Assembly: GCF_048159605.1 (NCBI RefSeq)
Contig: NZ_JBLREB010000004.1
Location: forward strand, 124,001 to 188,000
Direction: 5' to 3'
DNA: 64,000 bases
Origin: Ectobacillus polymachus
GTDB taxonomy: Bacteria > Bacillota > Bacilli > Bacillales > Bacillaceae_G
Part shown: piece after piece, positions 42,214 through 51,652 of the stretch
Position numbering within the stretch: position 1 is the stretch's first letter
How the letters are laid out: every line of letters starts with the position of its first letter
Program-made: the position numbers and the translations under genes
The notes under the pieces: generated by a model
Databases searched by the model: none
Told to the model about the DNA's origin: nothing
The model's input: only the letters and a program-made list of their open reading frames with translations

Positions 42214-43209
42214 TTATTCGCAAGCAATTCCGTCACCATCTCTATCAAGTTTACTTGAATAGCCTGGATCTCCTTTGTGTAAAGGAGCTTTTCCAGCCTT
42301 TCGTACTGCAGTACAATTTGCATAAAAAACATTATCTTGGCTTTGTTGTGGCTGAGAAGCTGGTTGTGAGGAATGGCTAGAATTAGATTCAAAGTCACTA
42401 TCCTCACATGCAATTCCATCCCCATCACGATCAAGCTTTGGAGCGTAACCAGGTTCACCTTTTTTAATATTGGTTGCACCCGCTTTTCTTGCCTCGGTAC
42501 AATTAGCATAAAAAACGTTATCGTTCTGTGCAGTTTTTTGTTCTGGTTGTGAGGATGGGGCAGGGATTGGAGCGGGAGCTGGTTGTTCTTTTGGCTTCAC
42601 AGCATCCATATTAAATCCAGAATCTGTTACATAATTTTCAATACTCCATATTCCGGATTTACCATTTTTGGAATGATCTTGAATGGTTTTGAGTTGGTTT
42701 TCGTATTTTGTGTTTGGTGGATAAACGGCAACACGAGCAAATCCTTTATCCAATAAAGTCCCATTAAATAGTTCATTTCCAATCCAAACATATGCAAGTA
42801 AGCGACCATATTGATCACGTTCTTGTGAATCAAATTCAAGTCCAACTTGCTTACCCAATAGTTGTTGTGTTGTAAAATCACTTGCCTCTGGTCCCCAAGG
42901 TTCTACAGGTGTACTTGGATTCTTGGTTTCAGGTGTATCTACTAATGTAAATCGGACTTTTTCTTCCTTATCATCTATTTTTACTGTAATGGTGTCACCA
43001 TCAACTACACCGATTACATCCGCATTTTTAACAGATGGTTTCGTGATAGATATACCGTCAATCTCATATGTAGCAGGTTTTTCTGTCTTAGCTTCTTGTG
43101 TAGGTTGTTGCTGCTTGGTTTCTTTTTGCAGTGCAGAAGCTTCTTGGTTACAACCAACCAAACTAATAATTAAAATAGATAATGCCCCTAGAATTAACCA
43201 ATGTTTCAT
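42214..43209 (-). CDS. thermonuclease (SNase) lipoprotein with two Excalibur domains
   Basis: 331-aa secreted lipoprotein. Signal peptide with lipobox LVGC (Cys20). SNase-like domain at about 60-200 with VIGVVDGDTITV, the catalytic arginine in VRFTLVDTPE and the Glu/Arg of QERDQYGRLLAYVW. A proline/glutamine linker is followed by two Excalibur calcium-binding repeats, each NVFYANCTxxRKAG ... LDRDGDGIACE. It probably degrades DNA outside the cell in a Ca2+-dependent way. ATG follows TAGGAGG. The Excalibur repeats are close copies of each other. Confidence 0.92.
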   Translation of the reverse strand: MKHWLILGALSILIISLVGCNQEASALQKETKQQQPTQEAKTEKPATYEIDGISITKPSVKNADVIGVVDGDTITVKIDDKEEKVRFTLVDTPETKNPSTPVEPWGPEASDFTTQQLLGKQVGLEFDSQERDQYGRLLAYVWIGNELFNGTLLDKGFARVAVYPPNTKYENQLKTIQDHSKNGKSGIWSIENYVTDSGFNMDAVKPKEQPAPAPIPAPSSQPEQKTAQNDNVFYANCTEARKAGATNIKKGEPGYAPKLDRDGDGIACEDSDFESNSSHSSQPASQPQQSQDNVFYANCTAVRKAGKAPLHKGDPGYSSKLDRDGDGIACE

Positions 43210-43352
43210 TGTTTTTCTTTTCCTCCTATATTACTTTATATAAAATTTACAATGTTAAGTATAGCAAAAACAGATTAATATTTAACTATAAATGTAATAT
43301 TTTGTTTGGGTTTGGTATAAGGGAAAATTGTATTGATCATACATCCATTCTA

Positions 43353-43400
43353 TTGACCGAATCGGTTTACGGATATATAATTAAATAAACCGATTCGGTC
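43353..43400 (+). promoter_or_regulatory. tetR-ABC operon promoter with two flanking operators
   Basis: TTGACC (43353-43358), 17-bp spacer, TATAAT (43376-43381). Two copies of a self-palindromic operator in opposite orientation, GACCGAATCGGTTTA (43355-43369) and TAAACCGATTCGGTC (43386-43400), cover the -35/spacer and the transcription start. This is a textbook auto-repressor layout. Confidence 0.85.
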
Positions 43401-43430
43401 TACAATATCGTATGAAAGGTAGGTGATAGT

Positions 43431-44045
43431 TTGGAAAAGTTTTTGAGTCTACCTAACGAAAAACAAACTGATATTATTAACGCAGCTCTGAAGGTTTTTG
43501 GTACCAATGGTTATAAAAAAGCCTCCATTAGAGATATTGCCAATACAGCAGGAATATCCAAGTCAATGATATTCCATTATTTTGGTACGAAGAAAGATAT
43601 GTATCTGTTTTTGGCGCAATTCAGTGGTAATACCCTAATAAATGAAATGAACACGCATTTTAACGAAGGCGAAACGGACTTTTTTGAACGTATTAGATTG
43701 GCTACAGAGATAAAGGTTTCGGTGATGCGTCAGCACCCAACCATTTTGTCCTTTCTAAAAAGTATTTTTTTAGAAACGGATGAGGAAGTTGTACAGGAAA
43801 TTAAATCGATGATGGTACAAAGAGAGGCCTTTCGTTCGCGTATTGCCCTTAATGGAATAGATACATCCAAGTTTAAAGAAGGTATCGACCCAACCTTAGT
43901 ATTGAAAATGCTTACATGGTTTGCCGAAGGATATGTCAATCAGATTGGAGCGAATGCCCAAATAGATATTGATGATATCAACAGAGAATTTAATCAATGC
44001 TTACAAATGCTGAAACAAAATTTCTATAAGGAGGAGTTTCTATGA
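43431..44045 (+). CDS. TetR family regulator of the ABC exporter operon
   Basis: 204 aa. Helix-turn-helix ASIRDIANTAGISKSMIFHYFGTKKDMYLF (residues 26-55), helical ligand domain after that. TTG 43431 follows AAAGGTAGGTG. Its TGA overlaps the ATG of the ABC ATPase gene (ATGA), so regulator and transporter are translationally coupled. It most likely binds the CCGAATCGG operators in its own promoter and is released by the exporter's substrate. Confidence 0.93.
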   Translation: MEKFLSLPNEKQTDIINAALKVFGTNGYKKASIRDIANTAGISKSMIFHYFGTKKDMYLFLAQFSGNTLINEMNTHFNEGETDFFERIRLATEIKVSVMRQHPTILSFLKSIFLETDEEVVQEIKSMMVQREAFRSRIALNGIDTSKFKEGIDPTLVLKMLTWFAEGYVNQIGANAQIDIDDINREFNQCLQMLKQNFYKEEFL

Positions 44046-44929
44046 TTGATGTAAAAAAGCTTACATTGAAATATCCAAGTGGAAAAGGCGTGTTTGAATT
44101 AGATTTCTCTGTAAAAAAGGGCGAGGTTATGGGTTATTTAGGTCCTAACGGAGCTGGAAAAACTACAACCATTCGTGCATTACTCGGCTTTATGCAGCCA
44201 AATAGCGGTTCATGTTCGATAGGAGGACTTGATTGCACAAAACGTGCGTCGGAAATTCAAAAAACTCTCGGCTATATTCCCGGTGAAATAGCATTTCTCG
44301 ATGATATGAGGGGATATGAATTCCTTAAATTTATGAATGACATGCGAGGCATGAAGGATACATCAAGGCAAAAGCAGCTTATCGAGATGTTTGAGCTTGA
44401 TCCAAAAGGAAAAATCAAAAAGTTTTCAAAAGGTATGAAGCAAAAGTTAGGTATTGTCACTGCGTTTATGCATAATCCCGATGTGCTTATTTTAGATGAG
44501 CCAACAAGTGGTCTCGACCCTCTAATGCAAAATCGATTTGTTGAACTTGTATTAAGTGAAAAAGCAAAAGGCAAAACGATTTTGATGTCGAGCCACATTT
44601 TTGAAGAAGTCGAAAAAACTTGTGATAATGTATTGATCATCAAGGATGGCAGAATTGTTACGCAGTCCAATGTGCAGACTCTTAAAGATTCGCAACGCAA
44701 AGGCTTTATTATCAAGCTTGCCGATGTTGCTTCCGCAACGCAGCTGCTTAAGTCTGCAGGCTTTGAGGTATATCCTATAGCTAGTGATACTGTTGAGGTA
44801 TTCGTAACAGGTGAAAATATCGATCGATTCATTAAAACAGCAGCACAGTTTACTGTTCTTAATTTTGATGTGAAAACCCAGTCTCTTGAAGATATTTTCA
44901 TGCACTTTTACGATAGGGGGGACAAATAG
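44042..44929 (+). CDS. ABC transporter ATP-binding protein
   Basis: 295-aa ATPase of an ABC-2 type exporter. Walker A GPNGAGKTT (about residue 37), signature KFSKGMKQKLG, Walker B VLILDEP with TSGLDP, H-loop SSHIF. The C-terminal extension (about 215-295) is the accessory domain common in drug/antibiotic exporters. It is preceded by tetR (4-bp overlap) and followed by the permease after 2 bp. Confidence 0.94.
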   Translation: MIDVKKLTLKYPSGKGVFELDFSVKKGEVMGYLGPNGAGKTTTIRALLGFMQPNSGSCSIGGLDCTKRASEIQKTLGYIPGEIAFLDDMRGYEFLKFMNDMRGMKDTSRQKQLIEMFELDPKGKIKKFSKGMKQKLGIVTAFMHNPDVLILDEPTSGLDPLMQNRFVELVLSEKAKGKTILMSSHIFEEVEKTCDNVLIIKDGRIVTQSNVQTLKDSQRKGFIIKLADVASATQLLKSAGFEVYPIASDTVEVFVTGENIDRFIKTAAQFTVLNFDVKTQSLEDIFMHFYDRGDK

Positions 44930-44931
44930 TT

Positions 44932-45729
44932 ATGAGCTTTCCATTACTAAAAACAGTATTTAAAAAGAACTGGACATTATTCCTTATTTTCTTCGGTGTG
45001 CTTACCATGTATATCACTGTAATGATTACAATGTATAATCCCAATGACATGGAGGCAATGACATCCATGCTGAAGTTATTTCCGGAAAACATGATGAAAG
45101 CAATGGGCATTTCAAAAATGGTTACAGACCTTACAAGTTATCTTGCAAGCTGGCTTTATGGATTGTTGATGCTTGGCTTCCCTATGGTTTACTCTATTAT
45201 TCTTGGAAACAGACTTGTGGCAAAGATGGTGGATAATAGCTCCTTTGTATATCTTTTGTCAACCCCTAATTCAAGAGTTAAAATCATTATTACACAAGGA
45301 GTCTATGCGCTCGCTTCTGTTGCTGTGCTTTTTGCTGCTTTGTTTGGCGTAGGTATTCTAATATGTTCAGTAATGTTTCCAGGTTCTTTAGATATTGGTG
45401 CATTTTTCAACCTCAACCTTACCACGATGCTTGTCAATATGGTGGTAATGATGATTAGCTTCTTCTTCTCTTGCTTGTTTAATGAAGCAAAGATGTCGCT
45501 TGGTTTTGGCTCAGGTATTCCAATCGTATTTCTTCTTATGAATATGCTGGGTGGTGTTTCAACGAATTTAGAGAATTTGAAAAAGCTATCTATTTACGGT
45601 TATTACGATCCGGTAGAAGTGGTTCATGGTAGTGACATTTTGGGAGTCAATCTTGTCTATATAGGTATAATTGTTATTCTTTTTGTTGCTAGTGTGTTGA
45701 TTTTCAAAAAGAAAAGATTACCATTGTAA
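44932..45729 (+). CDS. ABC-2 type transporter permease
   Basis: 265-aa membrane protein with six hydrophobic segments (first at about 18-38, last LVYIGIIVILFVASVLIF before KKKRLPL). Partner of the preceding ATPase; probably exports a toxic or antimicrobial compound that induces the operon. ATG 44932 follows AGGGGGGAC. The operon ends in a repeat-borne hairpin. Confidence 0.9.
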   Translation: MSFPLLKTVFKKNWTLFLIFFGVLTMYITVMITMYNPNDMEAMTSMLKLFPENMMKAMGISKMVTDLTSYLASWLYGLLMLGFPMVYSIILGNRLVAKMVDNSSFVYLLSTPNSRVKIIITQGVYALASVAVLFAALFGVGILICSVMFPGSLDIGAFFNLNLTTMLVNMVVMMISFFFSCLFNEAKMSLGFGSGIPIVFLLMNMLGGVSTNLENLKKLSIYGYYDPVEVVHGSDILGVNLVYIGIIVILFVASVLIFKKKRLPL

Positions 45730-45734
45730 TTTTT

Positions 45735-45855
45735 AGGGTAGTAAGGACCCCACTAAGACTTAAGAGAAATCGGAGAAGTCTTAGTGGGGTCTTTCTGCCT
45801 GTAAAGGCAAAGGTTGGATGGGCTTCCCCAAAAGTAGGGAAAGTTCCGTATTATA
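45735..45855 (+). repeat. divergent bcr-like repeat, second copy
   Basis: Same plan as 31843-31985: GGGTAGTAAG, a 16-bp perfect stem (45746-45761 with 45776-45791), CTGCCTGTAAA, GGTTGGATGGGCT, a short CCCC..GGG hairpin and the tail AAAGTTCCGTATTAT. Primary sequence has drifted but structure is kept by paired changes. The long stem also serves as a terminator for the ABC operon. Confidence 0.6.
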
Positions 45856-45860
45856 GCCCA

Positions 45861-46754
45861 TTAATAAATTACTTCAAATTCCTTAACATATACTGAATTT
45901 CCAGAAATCTCAATAACATAATTGTTTTCATTTTTTAAGACATGCACCATAACTCGACCATCTTTATTGATTTCATGACCTTGCTCTACTACAAGATTTA
46001 GAGATTTTTCTAAATGGTTGTTTATGTATTTGGCATAATAAGCTCCCATTACACCTGAAGCTGTTCCTGTAACTGGGTCTTCTATTGTACCAGAATAAGG
46101 TGACGAGAAGTGCCGAGCATGCATATGAGCGTTATTGTTATATGTTTCTAAACAAAAAGGGTGAACAGATGCTTTTGGCATTTCTTTTAAGATGTTGGGG
46201 AATAACTTATTATTGGGTTTCATACTTTTGAAAGTATCGAGTTTATGTATTGGAATCAATAGTGTCCATATACCTGTGTTGCCATATAAAATCGGTAATT
46301 CATCATCAATATCCTCACTGACTAACCCGATTGAATTCGCTAAATCTTCCTTTGAACCTTTAAATTCTACAAACTTTGGTGAAGCCTGTTTCATCGTTAC
46401 GTAGGTTTCATTATCTGTAGCTGAATGAATTTTTATTGGTAAAACTCCTGCTTTCGTTTCAATCTTAAAATCCTTTTTATCATCCAATAATCCTTTTGTT
46501 GTTAGAGCATAAATAGTTGCAATTGCTGCGTGACCACACAAATTTACTTCGTGGCCAGGGGTAAAGAAACGGATTCTAAGATCGGCTACGTCTGATTTAA
46601 CTGGAAAAGCGGTCTCGTTATAACCTACTTTCAAAGCTATTTCTTACATTTCTGTATCTGTTAGGTCATCTCCGTTTAAAACTACCCCTGCAGGATTTCC
46701 TTTATTGGGTTCTTTACTAAAGGCATCATAATGGTAGACCTGTACTGACTTCAT
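45861..46754 (-). pseudogene. PhzF family isomerase, inactivated by an in-frame stop
   Basis: The intact frame would start at ATG 46754 behind GGGGGAAATAAAG and encode 297 codons. Codons 1-36 (MKSVQVYHYDAFSKE ...) are followed by TAA (plus strand 46644-46646) where CAA would be expected, then reading continues in frame with EIALKVGYNETAF to the end. The catalytic Glu of the PhzF fold (in YNETAF) lies after the stop. Restart at TTG 46634 lacks the first strand and a ribosome site. A single C-to-T change or a sequencing error explains it. Neighbour context gives no substrate. Confidence 0.85.
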
Positions 46755-47060
46755 CTTTATTTCCCCCATCAATCTATTTGTGAAATATTACAAATTAATA
46801 GTTTTTATAATTTTACCATTTACAGAGAGTTTATTGTTCAATTACTATTCTGTCAGTTAAAAAAGGTTTTTAGGATTCAGGGAGTGATCTAGACATATGG
46901 ATAATTATAGAAATATTATGAATATATTTTAATTTAGCCCTATTTTTTGAATGGAAGGGTTATGATATATTAAGGAAAAATATTACCATGATATAGGGAT
47001 AGATTGGTCTGAGTATTAATAGTTTACAGGTCCTGTGTAGAAGTGAAGGGGAGACAATTT
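46755..47060. other. intergenic region between divergent genes
   Basis: 306 bp, AT-rich. No gene, terminator or clear operator seen; it must contain the phzF and c-di-GMP gene promoters. Confidence 0.45.
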
Positions 47061-49250
47061 ATGGGCAAACAAATAGGAATTCTTGATTTTATTAAAAAAT
47101 ATAGATGGGATTTTGTGATTCCTCTTTTGCTTCTTATAGTAGTTTTCTTATTTGATGATCGATTGTATCGCGTTTTTGGAGCAAGTAATTATGTGATGAT
47201 TCATTTAATGATTGAAATCATGATTATTGTTGCTTGTTTTAGTATAGCCATTCAAGCATGGCTCGTTTTTCCTTATATTTTATCCAATTATCGGTTGTAT
47301 ATTGGTGCTCTTTTTTTAGCCTTAGGACTCTTGGAAATTATGCATACCATTTCTTATAAAGGAATGCCCTTTTTTTTAAAGGAAAGTTCTACATATTCAG
47401 CTACATGGTTTTATATAATTGGACGCTTAACACAGGTTTTAGGATTATTGTTTATTTTTACATTAAAGCAAAAAAAAGTTCATATCGCCCAGCGGTGGCT
47501 TGCATATAGTCTAGCTTGTTTGTTTGTCCTTGTTTGGGTATTTATTATCTATTATCCATATCAACTGTTACCTAATCTTGTGATTGATGGAGTAGGCACG
47601 ACTGTATTAAAGAATGGAATGCAATATTTGGCGATTGTATTGCAATGTGCATTGATTCTTTACTTATTTAGAAGTCAAACTCGCAACGACGTGGTTATCA
47701 TAGCATCTATATATTTAATACTAGGAGATTCAATGTTCACAGTCTATAAAAGCGTGTATGATATTAGAAATTTTATTGGTCATCTATTTCAACTAATGGG
47801 TTACTATTTTCTGATAAGAGCGTTTTATTATGCATCTGTTGAAAAACCTTTTCAAGTATTAATGAGGACTAGGCAAAAATTAGAGAAATCAAGAGAAAAG
47901 CTGCATCATATGGCTTATCATGATGAATTAACAGAATTGCCAAATTCACGGTTTTTGATAGAAAAGCTTAAGAAAGAACTGAAGTTAAAAAGAACAAAAA
48001 AGGCAATCATGATAATGGAGATTAATCGGCTTAATTCGATTAATGAATCGCTCGGACATTCCTTTAGAGATTTGATGTTACAGAAGGTTGCAGTTCGGTT
48101 GCGTGAATCTCTTCCCTCAGAACTGTTTATGAGTAAGCTGAGAGCAGGAGAATTTACAATTATCATAAATTCAGTAGAAAATAAAGAGGATGTTGTTAAA
48201 GTTTGCAATCACATTCAAGATATAATGAAAGAACCTGTCCAACTACAGCATTTCCTATTAAAAGTCACATTAAATATTGGAATTGCTATGTACCCAGATC
48301 ATGGAGAAAATGAAACGGAACTGTTAAAGCATGCTCAAATTGCTATGCGCGAAGCTCAAAAAGTATCGGAGTTATATATGTTCTACCATTCTAAAATGAA
48401 ACAGCAGTTTGAGGAGAGATTAGCTCTTGAACATGATTTGTATGAGGCTCTTGATAAAAGAGAGTTCTATCTTGAATATCAGCCTCAAGTTGAAATTATT
48501 ACGGGTTGTATAGATTCTGTAGAAGCATTAATTCGATGGAAGCATCCAAAAAAAGGGTGGATTTCACCAGCTACATTCATTCCGATTGCAGAAGAAACGG
48601 GTCTAATTGTTCCCATTGGTAAATGGGTATTAGAAACAGCTTGTAAGCAGGCTAAACAATGGCATGAAGAGGGAATTTCGAATATTAGGGTCGCTGTTAA
48701 TTTATCAATTAGACAATTTTTTCAACAAAATTTAGTACAGATGGTTGAAGATATATTGGAAAGAACAAATCTTTCTCCGAATTATCTGGAATTAGAAATC
48801 ACGGAAAGTATGACGATGGATACGAATCATGCAATTGAACTTTTACATGATTTAAAGCGTTTAGGAGTCAAAATCGCGGTCGATGACTTTGGAACAGGCT
48901 ATTCATCTATGTCTTATTTAAAGGATTTTCCGATTGACTGTTTGAAAATCGATCGTTCGTTTGTTTGTAATGTCCAAACGAATCACGATGATGCCGTCCT
49001 TATTTCTATGATTATTTCGATGGCGAAGCATCTAAAATTGAAAGTTATTGCTGAAGGAGTGGAAGACATAGGCCAGTTTTCCTATTTAGCAGCAGGTGAT
49101 TGTGATACAATTCAAGGATATTTGTTTAGTAAACCAATCTCTGCTGAAGCATTATCAGCAAATTTTGATAAAATACAAAATCATGTTAGGGAAGTTATTT
49201 CAGAAAGGCATAAAGATGCAGAAGAGGAATCTCTTCGCTATGGTTTGTGA
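47061..49250 (+). CDS. MASE3-GGDEF-EAL protein, likely c-di-GMP phosphodiesterase
   Basis: 729-aa membrane signalling protein. Residues 1-260 hold about eight membrane helices with EIMHTISYKGMPFFL, the mark of the MASE3 sensor. The GGDEF domain (about 285-440) has AGEF in place of GGDEF, so cyclase activity is unlikely. The EAL domain (about 465-710) keeps EALIRW, the NLS motif, DDFGTGYSS and the late Glu, so it should hydrolyse c-di-GMP. ATG 47061 follows AAGGGGAG; the in-frame GTG (47043) overlaps that site. Confidence 0.92.
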   Translation: MGKQIGILDFIKKYRWDFVIPLLLLIVVFLFDDRLYRVFGASNYVMIHLMIEIMIIVACFSIAIQAWLVFPYILSNYRLYIGALFLALGLLEIMHTISYKGMPFFLKESSTYSATWFYIIGRLTQVLGLLFIFTLKQKKVHIAQRWLAYSLACLFVLVWVFIIYYPYQLLPNLVIDGVGTTVLKNGMQYLAIVLQCALILYLFRSQTRNDVVIIASIYLILGDSMFTVYKSVYDIRNFIGHLFQLMGYYFLIRAFYYASVEKPFQVLMRTRQKLEKSREKLHHMAYHDELTELPNSRFLIEKLKKELKLKRTKKAIMIMEINRLNSINESLGHSFRDLMLQKVAVRLRESLPSELFMSKLRAGEFTIIINSVENKEDVVKVCNHIQDIMKEPVQLQHFLLKVTLNIGIAMYPDHGENETELLKHAQIAMREAQKVSELYMFYHSKMKQQFEERLALEHDLYEALDKREFYLEYQPQVEIITGCIDSVEALIRWKHPKKGWISPATFIPIAEETGLIVPIGKWVLETACKQAKQWHEEGISNIRVAVNLSIRQFFQQNLVQMVEDILERTNLSPNYLELEITESMTMDTNHAIELLHDLKRLGVKIAVDDFGTGYSSMSYLKDFPIDCLKIDRSFVCNVQTNHDDAVLISMIISMAKHLKLKVIAEGVEDIGQFSYLAAGDCDTIQGYLFSKPISAEALSANFDKIQNHVREVISERHKDAEEESLRYGL

Positions 49251-49299
49251 TATGCACAGAATTTCAACTATAAGTTAGCTAGGAATAGAAGGAGACGTT

Positions 49300-50037
49300 A
49301 TGAACAACTACAAACTAATCATTCAGTACGATGGCGGGCGCTATAAGGGCTGGCAAAGGCTCGGCAGCGGCGAAAATACCATTCAAGGAAAAATAGAAAA
49401 TGTATTATCCGAGTTAGTCGGAAGAAATATTGAAATTATCGGCTGCAGCAGAACAGATGCGGGTGTACATGCACTTGCTCAAATCGCTAATTTTAAGATT
49501 GAGGAGAATGTAACTGAATCTGCAATTAAGAATTACTTAAAGCGATATTTACCACAAGATATTAGCGTTACCGAGGTTATAGCAGTTCCTGAACGGTTTC
49601 ATGCCCGTTATAATGCTAAGGGTAAAACGTATTTGTATAAGATCTGGAACGAGGAGAATACCAATCCTTTTATGAGAAAGTACAGTATGCATGTAGAGCA
49701 AAAGCTAGATGTGGAAAGAATGAAACAAGCATCTCAAGCTTTTATTGGTGAGCATGACTTCACTGCTTTTTCAAATGCAAAATCTAAGAAGAAATCCATG
49801 GTGCGTGACATCTATTCCATTGCTATAGAAAAAAATGCAGGTTTCATTGAAATTCGGGTGAGCGGAGATGGCTTTCTTTATAATATGGTAAGAAAAATTG
49901 TTGGCACGTTGATTCAAGTAGGGCTTGGTGAGGTAATTCCAGAAGATATACCAGGTATACTGGAGGCAAAAGACAGAAGTCTAGTAAGCTGTCTTGCTGA
50001 TGCAGGTGGACTGTACTTGGAAAAGATTGATTTTTAG
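49300..50037 (+). CDS. truA: tRNA pseudouridine synthase A (TruA)
   Basis: 245 aa. Converts U38-40 of the anticodon stem to pseudouridine. The catalytic Asp is in GCSRTDAGVHALAQ (near residue 53), with YRIWNEE-like YLYKIWNEE and the C-terminal VSGDGFLYNMVRKIVG motif. ATG 49300 follows AGAAGGAGACG. It is away from the ribosomal-protein cluster where bacilli carry the main truA, so this is probably a second copy. Confidence 0.93.
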   Translation: MNNYKLIIQYDGGRYKGWQRLGSGENTIQGKIENVLSELVGRNIEIIGCSRTDAGVHALAQIANFKIEENVTESAIKNYLKRYLPQDISVTEVIAVPERFHARYNAKGKTYLYKIWNEENTNPFMRKYSMHVEQKLDVERMKQASQAFIGEHDFTAFSNAKSKKKSMVRDIYSIAIEKNAGFIEIRVSGDGFLYNMVRKIVGTLIQVGLGEVIPEDIPGILEAKDRSLVSCLADAGGLYLEKIDF

Positions 50038-50442
50038 ATACGTAAGAGATGGGGGGCTACTTCCGCCATCTGCAAAATACAGTATCGAATTGTACTGAAA
50101 TGTTAATGGGTCAAAAACAGTGTAGAAATGGTGTATGATTTAGCTTATGAACGTATCTTTAGGTCCAAAACAATATTTTGAAATAGAGTTAAAAAAAGAA
50201 ATTCTAAAATGTATAATGGAAAATTTATAATATGAATGGAAAGGCACTTTTCAATACCATTAAGTTTTGGTATAGTGAAAACGTTGTGGATCCTCTTTTT
50301 GTAGATGTTATACTACATTAGGGAGTCCTTTTATTTTGTTCTAGATAATATGAATTATCTGTCTATTTTAGTTTTTCTTGATGTTTTGAAAGTTTTTCTG
50401 TAAAATAATGCTTATTTAATCTGAGAGATGGAGGTTTGAGAA
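50038..50442. other. intergenic region before the polyamine genes
   Basis: 405 bp. Contains small palindromes (ATACCA/TGGTAT near 50255-50275; AGATAAT/ATTATCT at 50343-50360) and T-rich stretches but no ORF with a ribosome site and no RNA motif I recognise. The promoter of the carboxynorspermidine genes should be here. Confidence 0.45.
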
Positions 50443-51642
50443 TTGGGAAAAGCCTTGATTATTGGCGCTGGCGGTGTTGCTAGTGTTGTGGTTCATAAAT
50501 GTTGTCAGAATCCTGAGGTTTTTGAAGAAATATGTATTGCAAGTAGAACGATTGAAAAATGCGACGCTCTAAAGAAAAAATTAGATGGAGGTCGTACCAA
50601 AATTCAAACAGCTCAAGTGGATGCAGATCACACTGAAGAAGTGATTGAGCTAATTAATAATTTTGGACCAGACGTTGTTATTAATGTTGCACTTCCTTAT
50701 CAGGATTTAACGATTATGGATGCATGCCTAGCAACAGGTGTTCATTATCTGGATACGGCTAACTATGAGCCACCTGATGTACCAAAGTTTGAATACAAAT
50801 GGCAATGGGCATATAGAGAGAAGTTTGAGAAAGCAGGGTTAACGGCTGTATTAGGTAGTGGATTTGATCCAGGTGTAACCGGCGTATTTAGTGCTTATGC
50901 CCAAAAGCATTATTTTGATGAAATTCATTCTATTGATATTGTCGATGCCAATGCAGGAGATCACGGATATCCATTTGCAACGAATTTCAATCCTGAAATT
51001 AACATTCGTGAAATTACAGCGAATGGCAGCTATTTTGAAAATGGTAAATTTATTGAAACAGATCCGTTAGCGATTAAAAAGGTGTACGATCTTCCAGAAA
51101 TAGGTCCGAAAGATATCTATCTTTTGCACCATGAAGAATTAGAATCGCTAGCTCTTAATATAAAAGGAATTAAGCGTATCCGATTCTGGATGACGTTCTC
51201 AGAGAAGTATTTAACACATTTACGTGTTCTTGAAAATGTTGGAATGACTTCGATTGAACCAATTGTTTATGAAGGTAAGGAAATTATCCCTCTTCAATTT
51301 TTGAAGGCTATTCTTCCTGATCCAGCGTCTCTTGGACCAAGAACAAAAGGAAAGACGAATATCGGTTGTATTTTCCAAGGAACGAAAGATGGAAAACCAA
51401 AAACGTACTATGTATATAACGTTTGTGATCATCAAGAGTGCTATAAAGAAGTTGGCTCACAAGCCATTTCTTACACAACGGGAGTTCCAGCTATGATCGG
51501 TGCGATGTTAATCATCAAGGGTATCTGGAAAAAGCCAGGTGTGCACAATATTGAAGAATTCGATCCAGATCCATTTATGGATGCTTTAAATAAATATGGA
51601 CTTCCATGGCAAGAAGATTTTGCGCCAACACTTGTAGATTGA
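50443..51642 (+). CDS. carboxynorspermidine synthase (saccharopine dehydrogenase family)
   Basis: 399-aa NADPH-dependent reductase that condenses aspartate semialdehyde with a diamine to carboxy(nor)spermidine. N-terminal Rossmann motif IIGAGGVASVV (5-15), then ANYEPPDVPKFEY and GSGFDPGVTGVF, which match the CANSDH branch. TTG 50443 is 8 bp after GGAGG. nspC follows after 10 bp, and that pairing is what separates this enzyme from lysine-pathway relatives. Confidence 0.92.
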   Translation: MGKALIIGAGGVASVVVHKCCQNPEVFEEICIASRTIEKCDALKKKLDGGRTKIQTAQVDADHTEEVIELINNFGPDVVINVALPYQDLTIMDACLATGVHYLDTANYEPPDVPKFEYKWQWAYREKFEKAGLTAVLGSGFDPGVTGVFSAYAQKHYFDEIHSIDIVDANAGDHGYPFATNFNPEINIREITANGSYFENGKFIETDPLAIKKVYDLPEIGPKDIYLLHHEELESLALNIKGIKRIRFWMTFSEKYLTHLRVLENVGMTSIEPIVYEGKEIIPLQFLKAILPDPASLGPRTKGKTNIGCIFQGTKDGKPKTYYVYNVCDHQECYKEVGSQAISYTTGVPAMIGAMLIIKGIWKKPGVHNIEEFDPDPFMDALNKYGLPWQEDFAPTLVD

Positions 51643-51652
51643 GGTATAGCTG

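Noticed and set aside
42035..42380. Overlapping ORFs on both strands between the small gene and the SNase gene
   Set aside because: No ribosome sites; explained by the terminator stem-loop and by shadow of the SNase gene.
45861..46634. Functional 257-aa PhzF protein starting at TTG 46634
   Set aside because: Lacks the first 40 residues of the fold and a ribosome site, while an intact start lies upstream before a stop codon.
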